Of a DNA stretch of 64,000 nt, positions 53,129 to 61,677 are shown piece after piece. A program made the translations under genes and the position numbers. The stretch spans positions 806,001-870,000 of the forward strand of contig NZ_FXLN01000004.1 in NCBI RefSeq assembly GCF_900176635.1, read 5' to 3'. How positions within the stretch are numbered: position 1 is the first letter of the stretch; each line of letters starts with the position of its first letter. The notes beneath the pieces are model-generated. The model was given only the letters and a program-made list of their open reading frames with translations. It had not been told where the DNA came from and ran no database searches. Source of the stretch: Clostridium merdae (lineage in GTDB: Bacteria; Bacillota; Clostridia; Oscillospirales; Acutalibacteraceae).

Positions 53129-54526
53129 ATGAGAATTACCATGGGCATGATTGCCGGTCAATATACCAAAAACCTCAATACGTCGCTAAGCAATTTTAAT
53201 CTTGCAGCCAGAAGGGCAACGAATTTTCGCAGCTTTGAAAAAACCTCTGAAAATCCGTTCGATGCGACAAAGCTCTATCGACTTCGCAGAGAATCAGCCG
53301 AAAATGAAACCTACCAAGATACTTTGGGAGATGTAGAAAGCCAATTGATGACCGCCCAGAGTGCAATGCAATCTATTTACAGTATTGTAAGTAGTGCAGA
53401 GAGCGGCGATGTTATACAGGCCATTACGGGCACCATGTCGGAAAGTGACCGTAAAATTATTGCAGATAAAATGCAGCAAATGCAGCAGGCTTTTCTTTCT
53501 CCTTTGAATACGAAGTTCGCTGAAAAGTACCTATTCGGTGGAACGGAAATGACCGATGCACCCTTTTCCGTAAGTGAGAGCGGGGAATTGCTATACCGTG
53601 GAATTAATGTAAATACCGGTAAGCTGGAAAATGGCCCAGCTGCAAATTTTAATGGGACACTCATTGAGTTTGGTGGAGACGGATTAAAGAAATCAGATGG
53701 TAGCGTTGTAATGTCTAACGACACACCCCCACAGGCCGTTACAACTGTGGATGGTTTTGTGCTAAAGGTAAAGGGAACCACTAATTCAGGTGACCCTACG
53801 AAGGTTTCTGTTTCCGTAGATAGTAAAATGATAACCATTGAGGCTGATTTATCAAAATATAAAACAAACCAGGATTTATTAAATCTAATCAAAGGGTACG
53901 ATGATATTGATTTTTCAAACATTCGTATCACCGGAGATATGAACCGTTCTATTGCTATTCCAAATGGTAGCGGCTATGAAGAACTCGTTGCAACCCCATT
54001 GGTCAGCTCCATTGGCGAGGACGGCCTAAAGTCTCTCGCAAATGAAGAGGTTCTGGTCAATTTGGGAATGGGTCTAAAAACGACATCAGAAGCAGGCAGT
54101 ACTACAATCAACTCACAAAGTGCCTTTAATTCTGCGATTCCCGGCCTTTCCTTTATGGGCTATGGTCAATCGGAATCCGGAGTATCCAATAACTTGTATA
54201 CTCTTATGGGGCAGATTGCAGACCAACTTAAAAGTGACAGCTTTTCAATGGAAAGCATAAAGCCTTATTTGGATCAATTCGGGAAACAAGCAGATGCGCT
54301 GCTTGGTAAAATTACAGAATCTGGTTCAAAATCCAACTTTTTAGGTACCATGAAAACAAACTTGGTTGCTATGGGAGATGCGTTGCTCGAGCGTGCCGAA
54401 GACATTGAATACCTTGACCCCGGCAACGCGATGATGGACTATTACATGCAGCAATACGCCTACAATGCGGCACTTTCCATGGGCACAAAAATTCTCAGCA
54501 AATCTTTTATTGATTATATGAGCTGA
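53129..54526 (+). CDS. flgL: Flagellar hook-filament junction protein 3, FlgL
   Basis: The 465-residue protein has the flagellin-like N-terminus (MRITMGMIAGQYTKNLNTSL, RATNFRSFEKTSENPFDATKLYRLR) and the C-terminal D0 helix ending with ALSMGTKILSKSFIDYM. It is longer than the usual 300 or so residues because of a variable middle domain at about 170-330. GGAGGG precedes the ATG. Confidence 0.93.
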   Translation: MRITMGMIAGQYTKNLNTSLSNFNLAARRATNFRSFEKTSENPFDATKLYRLRRESAENETYQDTLGDVESQLMTAQSAMQSIYSIVSSAESGDVIQAITGTMSESDRKIIADKMQQMQQAFLSPLNTKFAEKYLFGGTEMTDAPFSVSESGELLYRGINVNTGKLENGPAANFNGTLIEFGGDGLKKSDGSVVMSNDTPPQAVTTVDGFVLKVKGTTNSGDPTKVSVSVDSKMITIEADLSKYKTNQDLLNLIKGYDDIDFSNIRITGDMNRSIAIPNGSGYEELVATPLVSSIGEDGLKSLANEEVLVNLGMGLKTTSEAGSTTINSQSAFNSAIPGLSFMGYGQSESGVSNNLYTLMGQIADQLKSDSFSMESIKPYLDQFGKQADALLGKITESGSKSNFLGTMKTNLVAMGDALLERAEDIEYLDPGNAMMDYYMQQYAYNAALSMGTKILSKSFIDYMS

Positions 54527-54541
54527 TAGGAGTAAACGGAT

Positions 54542-54949
54542 ATGGAAACGAATCAGGAATCCCGTAATATGATTACATTTCCGGAGGGCTTATTGGGCTT
54601 TGAGGAAATTCATAAATACCGTTTGTTCCATGAAGATGAAGAAAATGTACTCTGGAGCCTGACGGCTGCCAACGAAGACCAGATTCCTTCCTTTATTGTA
54701 ATGGATCCTTTTACAATTTGCGAGGAATATAATCCTCAAATATCGCCAAAAGACTTAGAGCAATTGGGTAACCCACAACCAGAAAATTTATGTTTTTTGG
54801 TGATTGCAGTGATTCGCACCCCTCTCTCGGACTCCGTGGCGAATTTAAAAGCCCCGATTGTGATTAACATTGCTACGCAGCTTGCAAAGCAGGTTATTTT
54901 GGAGGATGCAGCATATCCTTTGCGCTATCGACTTTTTGACAGCCGCTAA
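54542..54949 (+). CDS. fliW: Flagellar assembly factor FliW
   Basis: This 135-residue protein has the FliW pattern: ITFPEGLLGFEEIHKYRLF at the start, PSFIVMDPF, and INIATQLAKQVILED. FliW binds flagellin or CsrA, but not both; free flagellin releases FliW from CsrA's inhibition of flagellin translation. csrA is 19 nt downstream and hag follows, so the whole control circuit is together. ATAGGAG precedes the ATG. Confidence 0.95.
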   Translation: METNQESRNMITFPEGLLGFEEIHKYRLFHEDEENVLWSLTAANEDQIPSFIVMDPFTICEEYNPQISPKDLEQLGNPQPENLCFLVIAVIRTPLSDSVANLKAPIVINIATQLAKQVILEDAAYPLRYRLFDSR

Positions 54950-54968
54950 TGAAAGGGAGGGAATTCAT

Positions 54969-55199
54969 TTGCTGGTAATTAGCAGAAAAGAAGCAGAATC
55001 CATTCTCATTGGCGACGAAATTGAAATTCGAATTTCTGAAATTAGCGGCGATCGCGTAAAGCTGGCGATTAGCGCGCCGAAAGAGATTCGTATTACCCGC
55101 AAAGAGCTGCTAGAGACAGCCTCCATCAACCGCGAAGCGGGAGAACGACTGCAGGAACAAACCTTGAACGAGCTAAAAGGCTTATTAAAGAAAAAATAA
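54969..55199 (+). CDS. csrA: Carbon storage regulator CsrA
   Basis: The 76-residue RNA-binding protein has the five-strand CsrA fold: LVISRKEAESILIGDEIEIRI, then VKLAISAPKEIRITRKEL, where the Arg/Lys residues contact GGA motifs. The start is a TTG 7 nt behind AAAGGGAGGG; no ATG is nearby in frame. It should bind the flagellin leader at the AGGAGGA ribosome binding site (55407-55413) and the GGA loop at 55352-55357. Confidence 0.95.
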   Translation: MLVISRKEAESILIGDEIEIRISEISGDRVKLAISAPKEIRITRKELLETASINREAGERLQEQTLNELKGLLKKK

Positions 55200-55220
55200 A
55201 ATTTTCTTGCGAAAAGATAC

Positions 55221-55247
55221 TAAACTTTTCTCGTATCACACCGAAAT
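55221..55247 (+). promoter_or_regulatory. SigD-like promoter of the flagellin gene
   Basis: TAAA (55221-55224), 15 nt, then ACCGAAAT (55240-55247), six of eight matches to GCCGATAT. It lies about 175 nt before the flagellin start. Confidence 0.75.
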
Positions 55248-55420
55248 ATAGATTAGAACCAAAATAAAAACGGTTCGCAGTCCTTACGGTATCTTCTCCC
55301 AACGGCAGGGCCCGCCTTGTGGGAGTGGTGCATAAATAAACAGGCTAGGGCATGGACGCCCTTTCCCTATACCGCAGGGCTTCACCTGTGGAATAAAACA
55401 AAATTCAGGAGGAAAAAATT
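55248..55420 (+). promoter_or_regulatory. Structured flagellin leader with candidate CsrA sites
   Basis: The leader holds three hairpins: CTCCC/GGGAG with inner pairing at 55296-55325, AGGGC/GCCCT at 55347-55362, and CCGCAGG/CCTGTGG at 55372-55391. The loop of the second is ATGGAC, a GGA presented in a hairpin loop as CsrA prefers. The ribosome binding site AGGAGGA (55407-55413) holds two more GGA motifs. This fits translation control by CsrA, with FliW as antagonist; binding itself is inferred. Confidence 0.6.
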
Positions 55421-56626
55421 ATGCGTATTCAACACAACATTTCTGCGATTAATGCGAACAGACAGCTCGGCATCAACAACAACAGTGTTGCCAAGAACTT
55501 GGAGAAACTCTCTTCCGGTTATAAAATCAACCGTGCAGGCGACGACGCTGCTGGTCTTGCTATTTCTGAGAAGATGCGTTCCCAGATTCGTGGCCTCGAT
55601 CAGGCTTCCAACAATGCGAACGATGGTATCTCTTTGATTCAGACTGCTGAAGGCGCTCTGAATGAGACTCATAGCATTCTGCAAAGAATGAAGGAACTGG
55701 CTACTCAGTCCTCTAACGGTACATATCAGGATACCGTTGACCGTGAGAACATTACTAAAGAAGTTGAAGCTCTGAAGGCCGAAATCAACAGAATTTCTGC
55801 ATCGACAAACTTTAACAAAATTAATCTTCTGGATGGTACACTGACACAAGGCGCTAAATCATCCGGAGTAACCATTGGTACTACTGCAGTTACCTATCAG
55901 TCCGATAATGCTGCTGCTGGAGTAAAGATCAATATGGCAGGTGATGCAACTGTCGAAGATGATGGTATTGATGTTACATTTGATGCTACAAATGGTGTAA
56001 GCATTAAATTAGGCACTAAAACCGCCGGTGGTTCTTATACTGCAGAACAAATTACCCAAGCTGTCCGTGACAAAGCGGCATCTGCAGTAAATGTTAATGA
56101 TGCAAATTCTGCAACAGCTGCTAAATTCACAAACTTTTCAGTTCATTTTGATGGTGCAATTACTCTTGGTGCAACTGCAACGACTGCTGCCACTACAGAT
56201 GCGACAACCACTGCTAACGCTTCAAATAATGCATTAAAATTGCAAATTGGCCCGGATAACGCTGCAGCACAATCAGTTTCACTGAATATTGGCAATATGA
56301 GTGCTGCTGGCTTATCTGTTGATACTGTCCTTGTAGATTCACAGGAACATGCTTTGGATGCTATTACTGCAATTGATAATGCAATTAACACCGTTTCCGG
56401 TACTCGTGCTGACCTTGGTGCTTTGCAGAACCGTCTCGAGCACACCGTGAACAACTTGGGTGTGACCAGCGAAAACCTGACCAGTGCCGAGAGCCGCGTA
56501 CGCGACGTCGACATGGCGAAGGAAATGATGGAGATGACCAAGAACAACGTTCTTACTCAGGCTGCACAGTCCATGCTGGCTCAGGCCAACCAGCAGCCCC
56601 AGAATGTTCTCAAGCTCCTCCAGTAA
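55421..56626 (+). CDS. hag: Flagellin
   Basis: This 401-residue filament protein has the conserved ends. D0/D1 at the N-terminus includes LSSGYKINRAGDDAAGLAIS and ASNNANDGISLIQTAEGAL. At the C-terminus are RLEHTVNNLGVTSENLTSAE and a final VLTQAAQSMLAQANQQPQ. The middle (about 145-300) is a Thr/Ala/Asp-rich variable domain that forms the outer surface of the filament. Codon choice at the ends is strongly biased to preferred codons, as expected for a highly expressed gene. It has its own SigD-like promoter, long leader and terminator. No fliD or fliS follows. Confidence 0.97.
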   Translation: MRIQHNISAINANRQLGINNNSVAKNLEKLSSGYKINRAGDDAAGLAISEKMRSQIRGLDQASNNANDGISLIQTAEGALNETHSILQRMKELATQSSNGTYQDTVDRENITKEVEALKAEINRISASTNFNKINLLDGTLTQGAKSSGVTIGTTAVTYQSDNAAAGVKINMAGDATVEDDGIDVTFDATNGVSIKLGTKTAGGSYTAEQITQAVRDKAASAVNVNDANSATAAKFTNFSVHFDGAITLGATATTAATTDATTTANASNNALKLQIGPDNAAAQSVSLNIGNMSAAGLSVDTVLVDSQEHALDAITAIDNAINTVSGTRADLGALQNRLEHTVNNLGVTSENLTSAESRVRDVDMAKEMMEMTKNNVLTQAAQSMLAQANQQPQNVLKLLQ

Positions 56627-56675
56627 TTTACCACTTTCTTATTGAACTTGATTTAGCTACCCAGCAATGGGATTG

Positions 56676-56716
56676 GATAAGGCAGACAGCGAAAGCTGTT
56701 TGCCTTATCTTTTTTA
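56676..56716 (+). terminator. Terminator of the flagellin gene
   Basis: A 15-bp stem with one G-T pair (56676-56690 with 56695-56709) and a GAAA loop is followed by six T's. Confidence 0.92.
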
Positions 56717-56798
56717 ATTTATGCACTCGTCCAACACACAGCATATACTATTTTAATAGGTTTAAAAGCTAGTTACTTTAATTACGATAAATTGATAG

Positions 56799-56840
56799 AA
56801 AAAAAGAAGCGCATAAGAGATTCTACTCTCATACGCTTCT
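56799..56840 (-). terminator. Terminator of the response regulator-GGDEF gene
   Basis: A 15-bp stem with two G-T-type pairs (56805-56819 with 56826-56840) and a 6-nt loop is followed on the minus strand by a run of seven T's. Confidence 0.85.
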
Positions 56841-56842
56841 AC

Positions 56843-57754
56843 TTATTCGCACTGCGCTTGGTTTCTTCCATTTTGCTTTGCTAAATATAGCTTTTTATCT
56901 GCACGCTCTATTAGCATTGCAGGTAACTGATTGGCTTGCGGCTGCATGGTCGCGGTTCCCAGACTAATCGTATGCGCACACAGATTTTGCTCGCCGACAG
57001 CCGAAAACAGCATATCCCCTACACTGGCAACTAGTTTTTTCCCAATCTCTCTTGCTCTCGGAGCATCCAGACCCGGAAGAAGCACAGCAAACTCATCGCC
57101 GCCATAGCGGTAAATAAAATCGGTTACTTGCTGCAAATCCTGCTTGAGCGTTTGAGCAACCGTTTGCAGCATAAAATCCCCATGGCGATGCCCATAAGTA
57201 TCGTTATATTCCTTAAACTTATCTACATCCAGCATCATCATGCTCAACCAGCTTTGTTCTCGCACTGCTCGGTTCCATTCGTATTGAAGCTGAATATCAA
57301 ATGCACGCCTATTTGCAATTTTCGTTAAGCCATCCATTAAGCTAAGCTGTTCAATCATTCGTATTTGTTCAATAATATGAATTTGAGTGTTTACTCTTGC
57401 CAGAACAATCGCATTTTTAAACGGTCGCTTAATATAATCTACGGCTCCTAATAAAAAGCCCTTTTCTTCATCCTCATCACGTTCAAGGCCGGTAATAATA
57501 ATGACAGGAATATTCCGTGTATGTTCCAATTGCTTCAAGTTTTTTAAAACATCGAAGCCATTTGCCTCCGGCAGTATAATATCTAGTAAAATCAGGTGCG
57601 GTTCGAATGTACCTATTTTTTCCATGGCCTTTTGTACGGTAGATGCAGTTTCTATCATATACTTATCTTGAAGAATTTTTCTTAATAGCGTCTGATTAAA
57701 TAAACTATCTTCAATAATTAAGATTTTGTATTTTTCAAAACGCTCATCAACCAC
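56843..57754 (-). CDS. Response regulator with GGDEF output domain (predicted diguanylate cyclase)
   Basis: The 303-residue protein has a receiver domain (about 9-125) with acidic pair E15-D16, phosphorylated D58, T88 and K109. A GGDEF domain follows (about 135-300) with the intact signature YGGDEF at residues 217-222, so it is probably active in making cyclic di-GMP. The inhibitory RxxD site five residues before GGDEF is absent (QVTD there). It has its own promoter and terminator next to the flagellin gene, and a link to the motile/sessile switch is inferred from place. No partner kinase is nearby. Confidence 0.92.
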   Translation of the reverse strand: MVDERFEKYKILIIEDSLFNQTLLRKILQDKYMIETASTVQKAMEKIGTFEPHLILLDIILPEANGFDVLKNLKQLEHTRNIPVIIITGLERDEDEEKGFLLGAVDYIKRPFKNAIVLARVNTQIHIIEQIRMIEQLSLMDGLTKIANRRAFDIQLQYEWNRAVREQSWLSMMMLDVDKFKEYNDTYGHRHGDFMLQTVAQTLKQDLQQVTDFIYRYGGDEFAVLLPGLDAPRAREIGKKLVASVGDMLFSAVGEQNLCAHTISLGTATMQPQANQLPAMLIERADKKLYLAKQNGRNQAQCE

Positions 57755-57818
57755 TCTATTTCACCGCACTTTCTCTTTTCCAATACTAATTTATTGGAAC
57801 GAAACCTCATCTTACCAT

Positions 57819-57847
57819 ATTGTAGCAGAAAAGATAGGGCATCACAA
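57819..57847 (-). promoter_or_regulatory. Vegetative promoter of the response regulator-GGDEF gene
   Basis: On the minus strand TTGTGA (57847-57842) and TACAAT (57824-57819) are 17 nt apart, about 65 nt before the start. The rest of the spacer up to 58027 shows no convincing promoter for the rightward collagen-like gene. Confidence 0.65.
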
Positions 57848-58027
57848 GGAATCCTTCTTATTTTCTTATGAAAATTATCTTACTATTATTCTGAAAATAA
57901 TTCGCTATTTTCTTTACTTAACTTCCAAAGGTTGTACAGTATATGTGTCCACCATACAAAAAATCACATATGATGGTATGTACCTTTTATTTAGAAGGTA
58001 ACTTTATAGTAAATGAGGGTAGAGTGA

Positions 58028-59098
58028 ATGGCATGTTATGAACCCGAAATGAGAATATATAAAGGCTACGACCCTTGCTGCTCATGCGAGCCTGTATGCT
58101 GTTGTAACCCAATTGGCCCCACAGGTCCAACGGGTCCCACAGGCCCTTCTGGTGGCCCAACAGGTCCCACAGGCCCAACAGGTCCTACTGGCCCGACCGG
58201 AGCAATTGGCTTTACTGGCGCAACAGGCCCGACTGGTCCTACTGGCCCCACAGGCCCAACTGGAGCTATTGGTCTAACTGGTGCAACTGGTCCCACAGGT
58301 CCTACTGGTGCAACCGGTGCAACTGGCGCGATTGGTCCTACTGGCCCGACCGGAGCAATTGGTCTAACCGGTGCAACAGGCCCCACAGGTCCAACCGGTG
58401 CGATTGGTGCTACTGGCGCAATCGGCCCAACGGGTCCTACCGGCCCCACTGGAGCAATTGGTGCAACCGGTGCAATCGGCCCAACAGGTCCAACTGGTGC
58501 AATTGGACTAACTGGTGCAACAGGCCCAACAGGACCCACAGGTCCAACGGGTGCAATTGGTGCTACTGGCGCGATTGGCCCCACAGGCCCAACCGGTGCG
58601 GATGGCGTAATAGGCCCAACAGGTCCCACAGGCCCCACAGGCCCCACAGGCCCCACAGGCCCTACTGGTCCAGTTGCCGCTCTTGCTGGCTTGCTGGTTC
58701 AGCTTCAGGGGAGCAGTGGAGACACAGTAGCAGATAATGCCAACGTGGTATTTGATACGACAATCAATGCTCCATCAGCGGGTATCACCTATGCTGGCGG
58801 AATATTCACCATCCAGCAGCCGGGCAATTACCTTATCAATTGGTGGGTAAATACGGATGGCGCAGGTGCAGCCTCTTTTGTAAACTTTGGTATTCGTGTA
58901 TTAAGCGGCAGTATTTTCCCGTCCGTGTTCTCCAGCTCACCATCTCCACTCATCACATTACAGCTGAGTGGTAGTGTTCTATTAACCGTTACGGGATCTC
59001 CCACTACGTTCTCGCTATTCAACAACTCTGGAGCGACAGTAAACTATGGCACATCTCCAGTGCAGGCAAACCTTACCATTACAGGCCTTAACACGTAA
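58028..59098 (+). CDS. Collagen-like repeat protein with cysteine-rich head and BclA-like C-terminal domain
   Basis: This 356-residue protein has three parts. A short head has seven cysteines (PCCSCEPVCCC at 16-26) and no signal peptide. Gly-X-Y repeats from residue 30 to 216 are mostly GPT, GAT, GAI and GLT, with one break near residue 42 where an extra Gly shifts the register. The C-terminal domain of about 140 residues is beta-rich and hydrophobic (YAGGIFTIQQPGNYLINWWV), like the trimer-forming end of BclA-type exosporium proteins. GAGGG precedes the ATG. A spore-surface or cell-surface filament is likely; the compartment is inferred. It is a single-gene unit. Confidence 0.88.
   Translation: MACYEPEMRIYKGYDPCCSCEPVCCCNPIGPTGPTGPTGPSGGPTGPTGPTGPTGPTGAIGFTGATGPTGPTGPTGPTGAIGLTGATGPTGPTGATGATGAIGPTGPTGAIGLTGATGPTGPTGAIGATGAIGPTGPTGPTGAIGATGAIGPTGPTGAIGLTGATGPTGPTGPTGAIGATGAIGPTGPTGADGVIGPTGPTGPTGPTGPTGPTGPVAALAGLLVQLQGSSGDTVADNANVVFDTTINAPSAGITYAGGIFTIQQPGNYLINWWVNTDGAGAASFVNFGIRVLSGSIFPSVFSSSPSPLITLQLSGSVLLTVTGSPTTFSLFNNSGATVNYGTSPVQANLTITGLNT
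58115..58675 (+). repeat. Collagen triplet repeat tract (Gly-X-Y)
   Basis: About 62 nine-base units coding Gly-X-Y, very often as GGC/GGT-CCC/CCA-ACA, with larger GAT/GAI/GLT blocks repeated several times. Such a tract is prone to change length by slipped replication or recombination. Confidence 0.93.
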
Positions 59099-59117
59099 TA
59101 CAATCTCGTTTTAAAAA

Positions 59118-59150
59118 AAGCCTCCGAATTCTTTCGGAGGCTTCTCTTTT
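59118..59150. terminator. Bidirectional terminator between the collagen-like gene and rqcH
   Basis: An 11-bp stem (59118-59128 with 59133-59143), a 4-nt loop, T-rich sequence to the right and a run of A's (T's on the minus strand) to the left. The rqcH stop codon is at 59149, in the right tail. Confidence 0.88.
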
Positions 59151-60888
59151 ATTCTTCCTGAGGCGTTACATACATGGTGTGGTAATTATCGTATATAACC
59201 ATGCCGGGTTTTGCTCCAGCTGGCTTGTGTACATGGCGTACCTGTGTGTAATCCACTGGAACCTGAGAAGAAGACTTCCCTTTACTGTGAAAGGCAGCCA
59301 AGCGGGCAGCATCCCGTAAAGCAGCTTCTGTGGGGATCCTTCCATCTGTTATTAATATCGTGTGCGAGCCGGGAATGTTTTTGGTATGAAACCAAATATC
59401 ATTATTATTCGCCAGCTTCAGCGTTAAGCGGTCGTTCTGTTTGTTGTTCCGGCCAACCAAAACCTGAAACCCATCTGAAACGGTAAATTCCAGTGGCGCA
59501 GCTGCAGCAGCAGGCTTTTGTTTACTACCTTTCGGTGCTTTTAGGTATCCCTGCTCCTGTAGCTCTTGGCGAACCTCCATTAAATCCCGCTCCGTTACCG
59601 CACGGCTTAGTTCCTCCAGTACCGAATCTAAATAAAGCAGCTCATGCTGTGCGTGGGCAATCTGCTCTGTAAGCTTCTCTTCTGCTGTACGCGCTTTGCG
59701 GTAATCTTTATAGTATTTCTGCGCATTTTGAGCTGGAGTTAATCGAGGGTCTAATCGAATGCGGATTTTAGGTAGAGATTCTTCGTAGTAGTTTTCCAAT
59801 TCAACGCTAGACAGGCCTGCTTCGATTTGATATAAGTTGGCATTGAGCAAATCGCCACAAATTCGCAGATGCTCGCGTTCCGCACATTGCGCCAGTTCCG
59901 CCCGCTGCGCATTGATTTTTCTGCTGAGACGGTCTGAAATCGTAGTTAAATGACGTAACAGATCCTGTTCTCGTACTCGCATTCGGTCAATGTGATCTCG
60001 TTCCTCATAGAAAGCGTCCAGCAATTCAGAAGTGCTGCTATATTCGCGAACCACCGCACTGGTACCATATTGCTCCGGGCGTAAGAAGGTAAAATCCATC
60101 GGTTTTTTATCTGACCCAAGAACAAGGTGTGGTGTTCCAGAGCACTGTTCAATCTCTTGCTTTAAGCGACCCAAAAAGAACTCTAACCGCTCTCTGTGTG
60201 AATCTGTCAATTGCTGAAGCATTAGCTGCTCTCCCCTGCCGACCCGGTGCTGTATTTCACGGCACACAATGGGTGAGACTCCCTGCAAAACGGAGAGTAG
60301 CGCCTTTGAAAGCTCCATTTCTTTTAACTGCATTTGTAAAGCGGTAATTACCTGCTTTGGCTCAACTTCTAACAAACACAGCTTGCCCTGAGCCGGAGGA
60401 AGCTCATAGCGAAGCCCCGGAAGCACAAGGCGTTCAGAGGTCATTTCGGGGTCTACTCTTTTGAGCGCATCTACAATGCGGCCGTCTTCATCTACTAAAA
60501 TAATGTTGCTGTAACGCCCCATGATTTCTGTTACTACCGTAAGGCGTACGAAATCACCGAGTTCATTTACTGCATCAAAATCTAAAAACAAAAGTCTCTC
60601 GAGCTGCGGCTGACGAATTTGTACAAGTTTAGCTCCTGAGAGCCGTTTGCGCATGAGCATACAAAGCATGGGCGGCTGTTTTGGGTTTTCTGGTACAAAC
60701 TTTGTAAAATGGATTCGTGCACTATTGGCACGAGCTGAAATTAATAGCTTAAACTGCTCTGCACGGGTACGAAGAACAAAAACCATCTCTTCCCGATTGG
60801 GCTGGTATATTTTCTCTACCCTTGCACCCTGTGCCGATTGCTCTAATTCCTGCGATATATGTCTTAAAAAAGCCCCGTCTAAAGCCAT
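59149..60888 (-). CDS. rqcH: Rqc2-family ribosome quality control protein RqcH (NFACT)
   Basis: The 579-residue protein has the NFACT order: NFACT-N (1-180, with FLRHISQELEQ and HFTKFVPENPKQPPMLCMLMRK), a helix-hairpin-helix and long coiled coil (about 280-440), and NFACT-R at the end (about 455-565; VGRNNKQNDRLTLKLANNND, DIWFHTKNIPGSHTIL). RqcH binds split 50S subunits that still hold a nascent chain and adds alanine tails. Older names include fibronectin-binding protein FbpA. It is the last gene of the trmK-nif3-rqcH unit. Confidence 0.95.
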   Translation of the reverse strand: MALDGAFLRHISQELEQSAQGARVEKIYQPNREEMVFVLRTRAEQFKLLISARANSARIHFTKFVPENPKQPPMLCMLMRKRLSGAKLVQIRQPQLERLLFLDFDAVNELGDFVRLTVVTEIMGRYSNIILVDEDGRIVDALKRVDPEMTSERLVLPGLRYELPPAQGKLCLLEVEPKQVITALQMQLKEMELSKALLSVLQGVSPIVCREIQHRVGRGEQLMLQQLTDSHRERLEFFLGRLKQEIEQCSGTPHLVLGSDKKPMDFTFLRPEQYGTSAVVREYSSTSELLDAFYEERDHIDRMRVREQDLLRHLTTISDRLSRKINAQRAELAQCAEREHLRICGDLLNANLYQIEAGLSSVELENYYEESLPKIRIRLDPRLTPAQNAQKYYKDYRKARTAEEKLTEQIAHAQHELLYLDSVLEELSRAVTERDLMEVRQELQEQGYLKAPKGSKQKPAAAAAPLEFTVSDGFQVLVGRNNKQNDRLTLKLANNNDIWFHTKNIPGSHTILITDGRIPTEAALRDAARLAAFHSKGKSSSQVPVDYTQVRHVHKPAGAKPGMVIYDNYHTMYVTPQEE

Positions 60889-60900
60889 TGGGGCACCCCC

Positions 60901-61677
60901 TTATAGGTATTGTGCAGGATCGCACAGCACCTTAGATTTTTCAAAATGTACGGTTGGGAATTGCTCCTGCAAACTATTTTTTAAAGGCAGAATCACAATA
61001 TCCTCCGTATTAAAATGACCGGCATCAACGAGTGTGATGCCAAGCTCTTGTGCTAACAGCAATTGATGGTGCTTGGTATCTGCTGTAACAAAGGCATCGA
61101 CTCCGGCATGGAATGCATCTTCGAGCAAATCTGCACCGGCACCGCCACATAAGGCAACCTTTTTAATTGCTTTGCCGCCATCTACATATTTTAATCCGGC
61201 ACAAAACAAACTCTGCTTTACATACTGTGCAAATGCAACGGGAGTTAAATCCTGAGTAAGATTCCCAACAAGGCCTTCCCAAAGTCCGTCACCTCCATAG
61301 GGCTTGAGCCCTTCTATATTGGTAAGACCCAGCGCTTCGGCAAGGCAGGTATTCACTCCGCCCGGGGCAAAATCCAAATTGGTGTGAGCACAAATAGCGC
61401 CTATTCCAAACTGAGCCAGCAGATACGGAACATCTTGAGGGCTCATACGGCGAAACGGCTGAAAAATAACCGGATGATGGCTTATAATCAGCTCTGCACC
61501 GAGTTGCGCTGCCTCTTGCACTACTTTCGAAGTGATGTCTAGCGCGAGTAACACGGTAGACAGCGGCGTTTGCCGTTCCCCAACAAGCATCCCCACGTTA
61601 TCAAAACCCATTGCAGTATGAAATGGAGCAGAAACATTGATAAAATCATAAATATCGCCAGAGGTAACCATTTTCAT
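60901..61677 (-). CDS. Nif3-like dinuclear metal centre protein (short form without insert)
   Basis: This 258-residue protein has the Nif3 metal-binding segments: DNVGMLVG near residue 23, SHHPVIFQP at about 65-73, AHTNLDFAPGG at about 105, and DAGHFNTE near the end. It lacks the PII/CutA-like insert found in the roughly 370-residue YqfO type. The ATG at 61677 overlaps the trmK stop by 4 nt and has AAAGGAGG upstream. The family may act in hydrolysis of nucleotides or in metal handling; a precise role is not known. The trmK-nif3 pairing is common in Firmicutes. Confidence 0.93.
   Translation of the reverse strand: MKMVTSGDIYDFINVSAPFHTAMGFDNVGMLVGERQTPLSTVLLALDITSKVVQEAAQLGAELIISHHPVIFQPFRRMSPQDVPYLLAQFGIGAICAHTNLDFAPGGVNTCLAEALGLTNIEGLKPYGGDGLWEGLVGNLTQDLTPVAFAQYVKQSLFCAGLKYVDGGKAIKKVALCGGAGADLLEDAFHAGVDAFVTADTKHHQLLLAQELGITLVDAGHFNTEDIVILPLKNSLQEQFPTVHFEKSKVLCDPAQYL

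Noticed and set aside
57848..58027. Possible sporulation (SigE/SigK) promoter for the collagen-like gene
   Set aside because: CATA-type boxes occur near 57950-57975, but no -35 element is at the right distance.
58066..58656. Open frame of 196 codons on the minus strand, rich in Gly-Pro-Val
   Set aside because: It is a mirror of the collagen repeat, which keeps stops out of the other strand; there is no ribosome binding site or start context.
58115..58675. Possible CRISPR-like repeat array
   Set aside because: The repeat unit is nine bases, runs in one frame with no spacers and encodes Gly-X-Y triplets.
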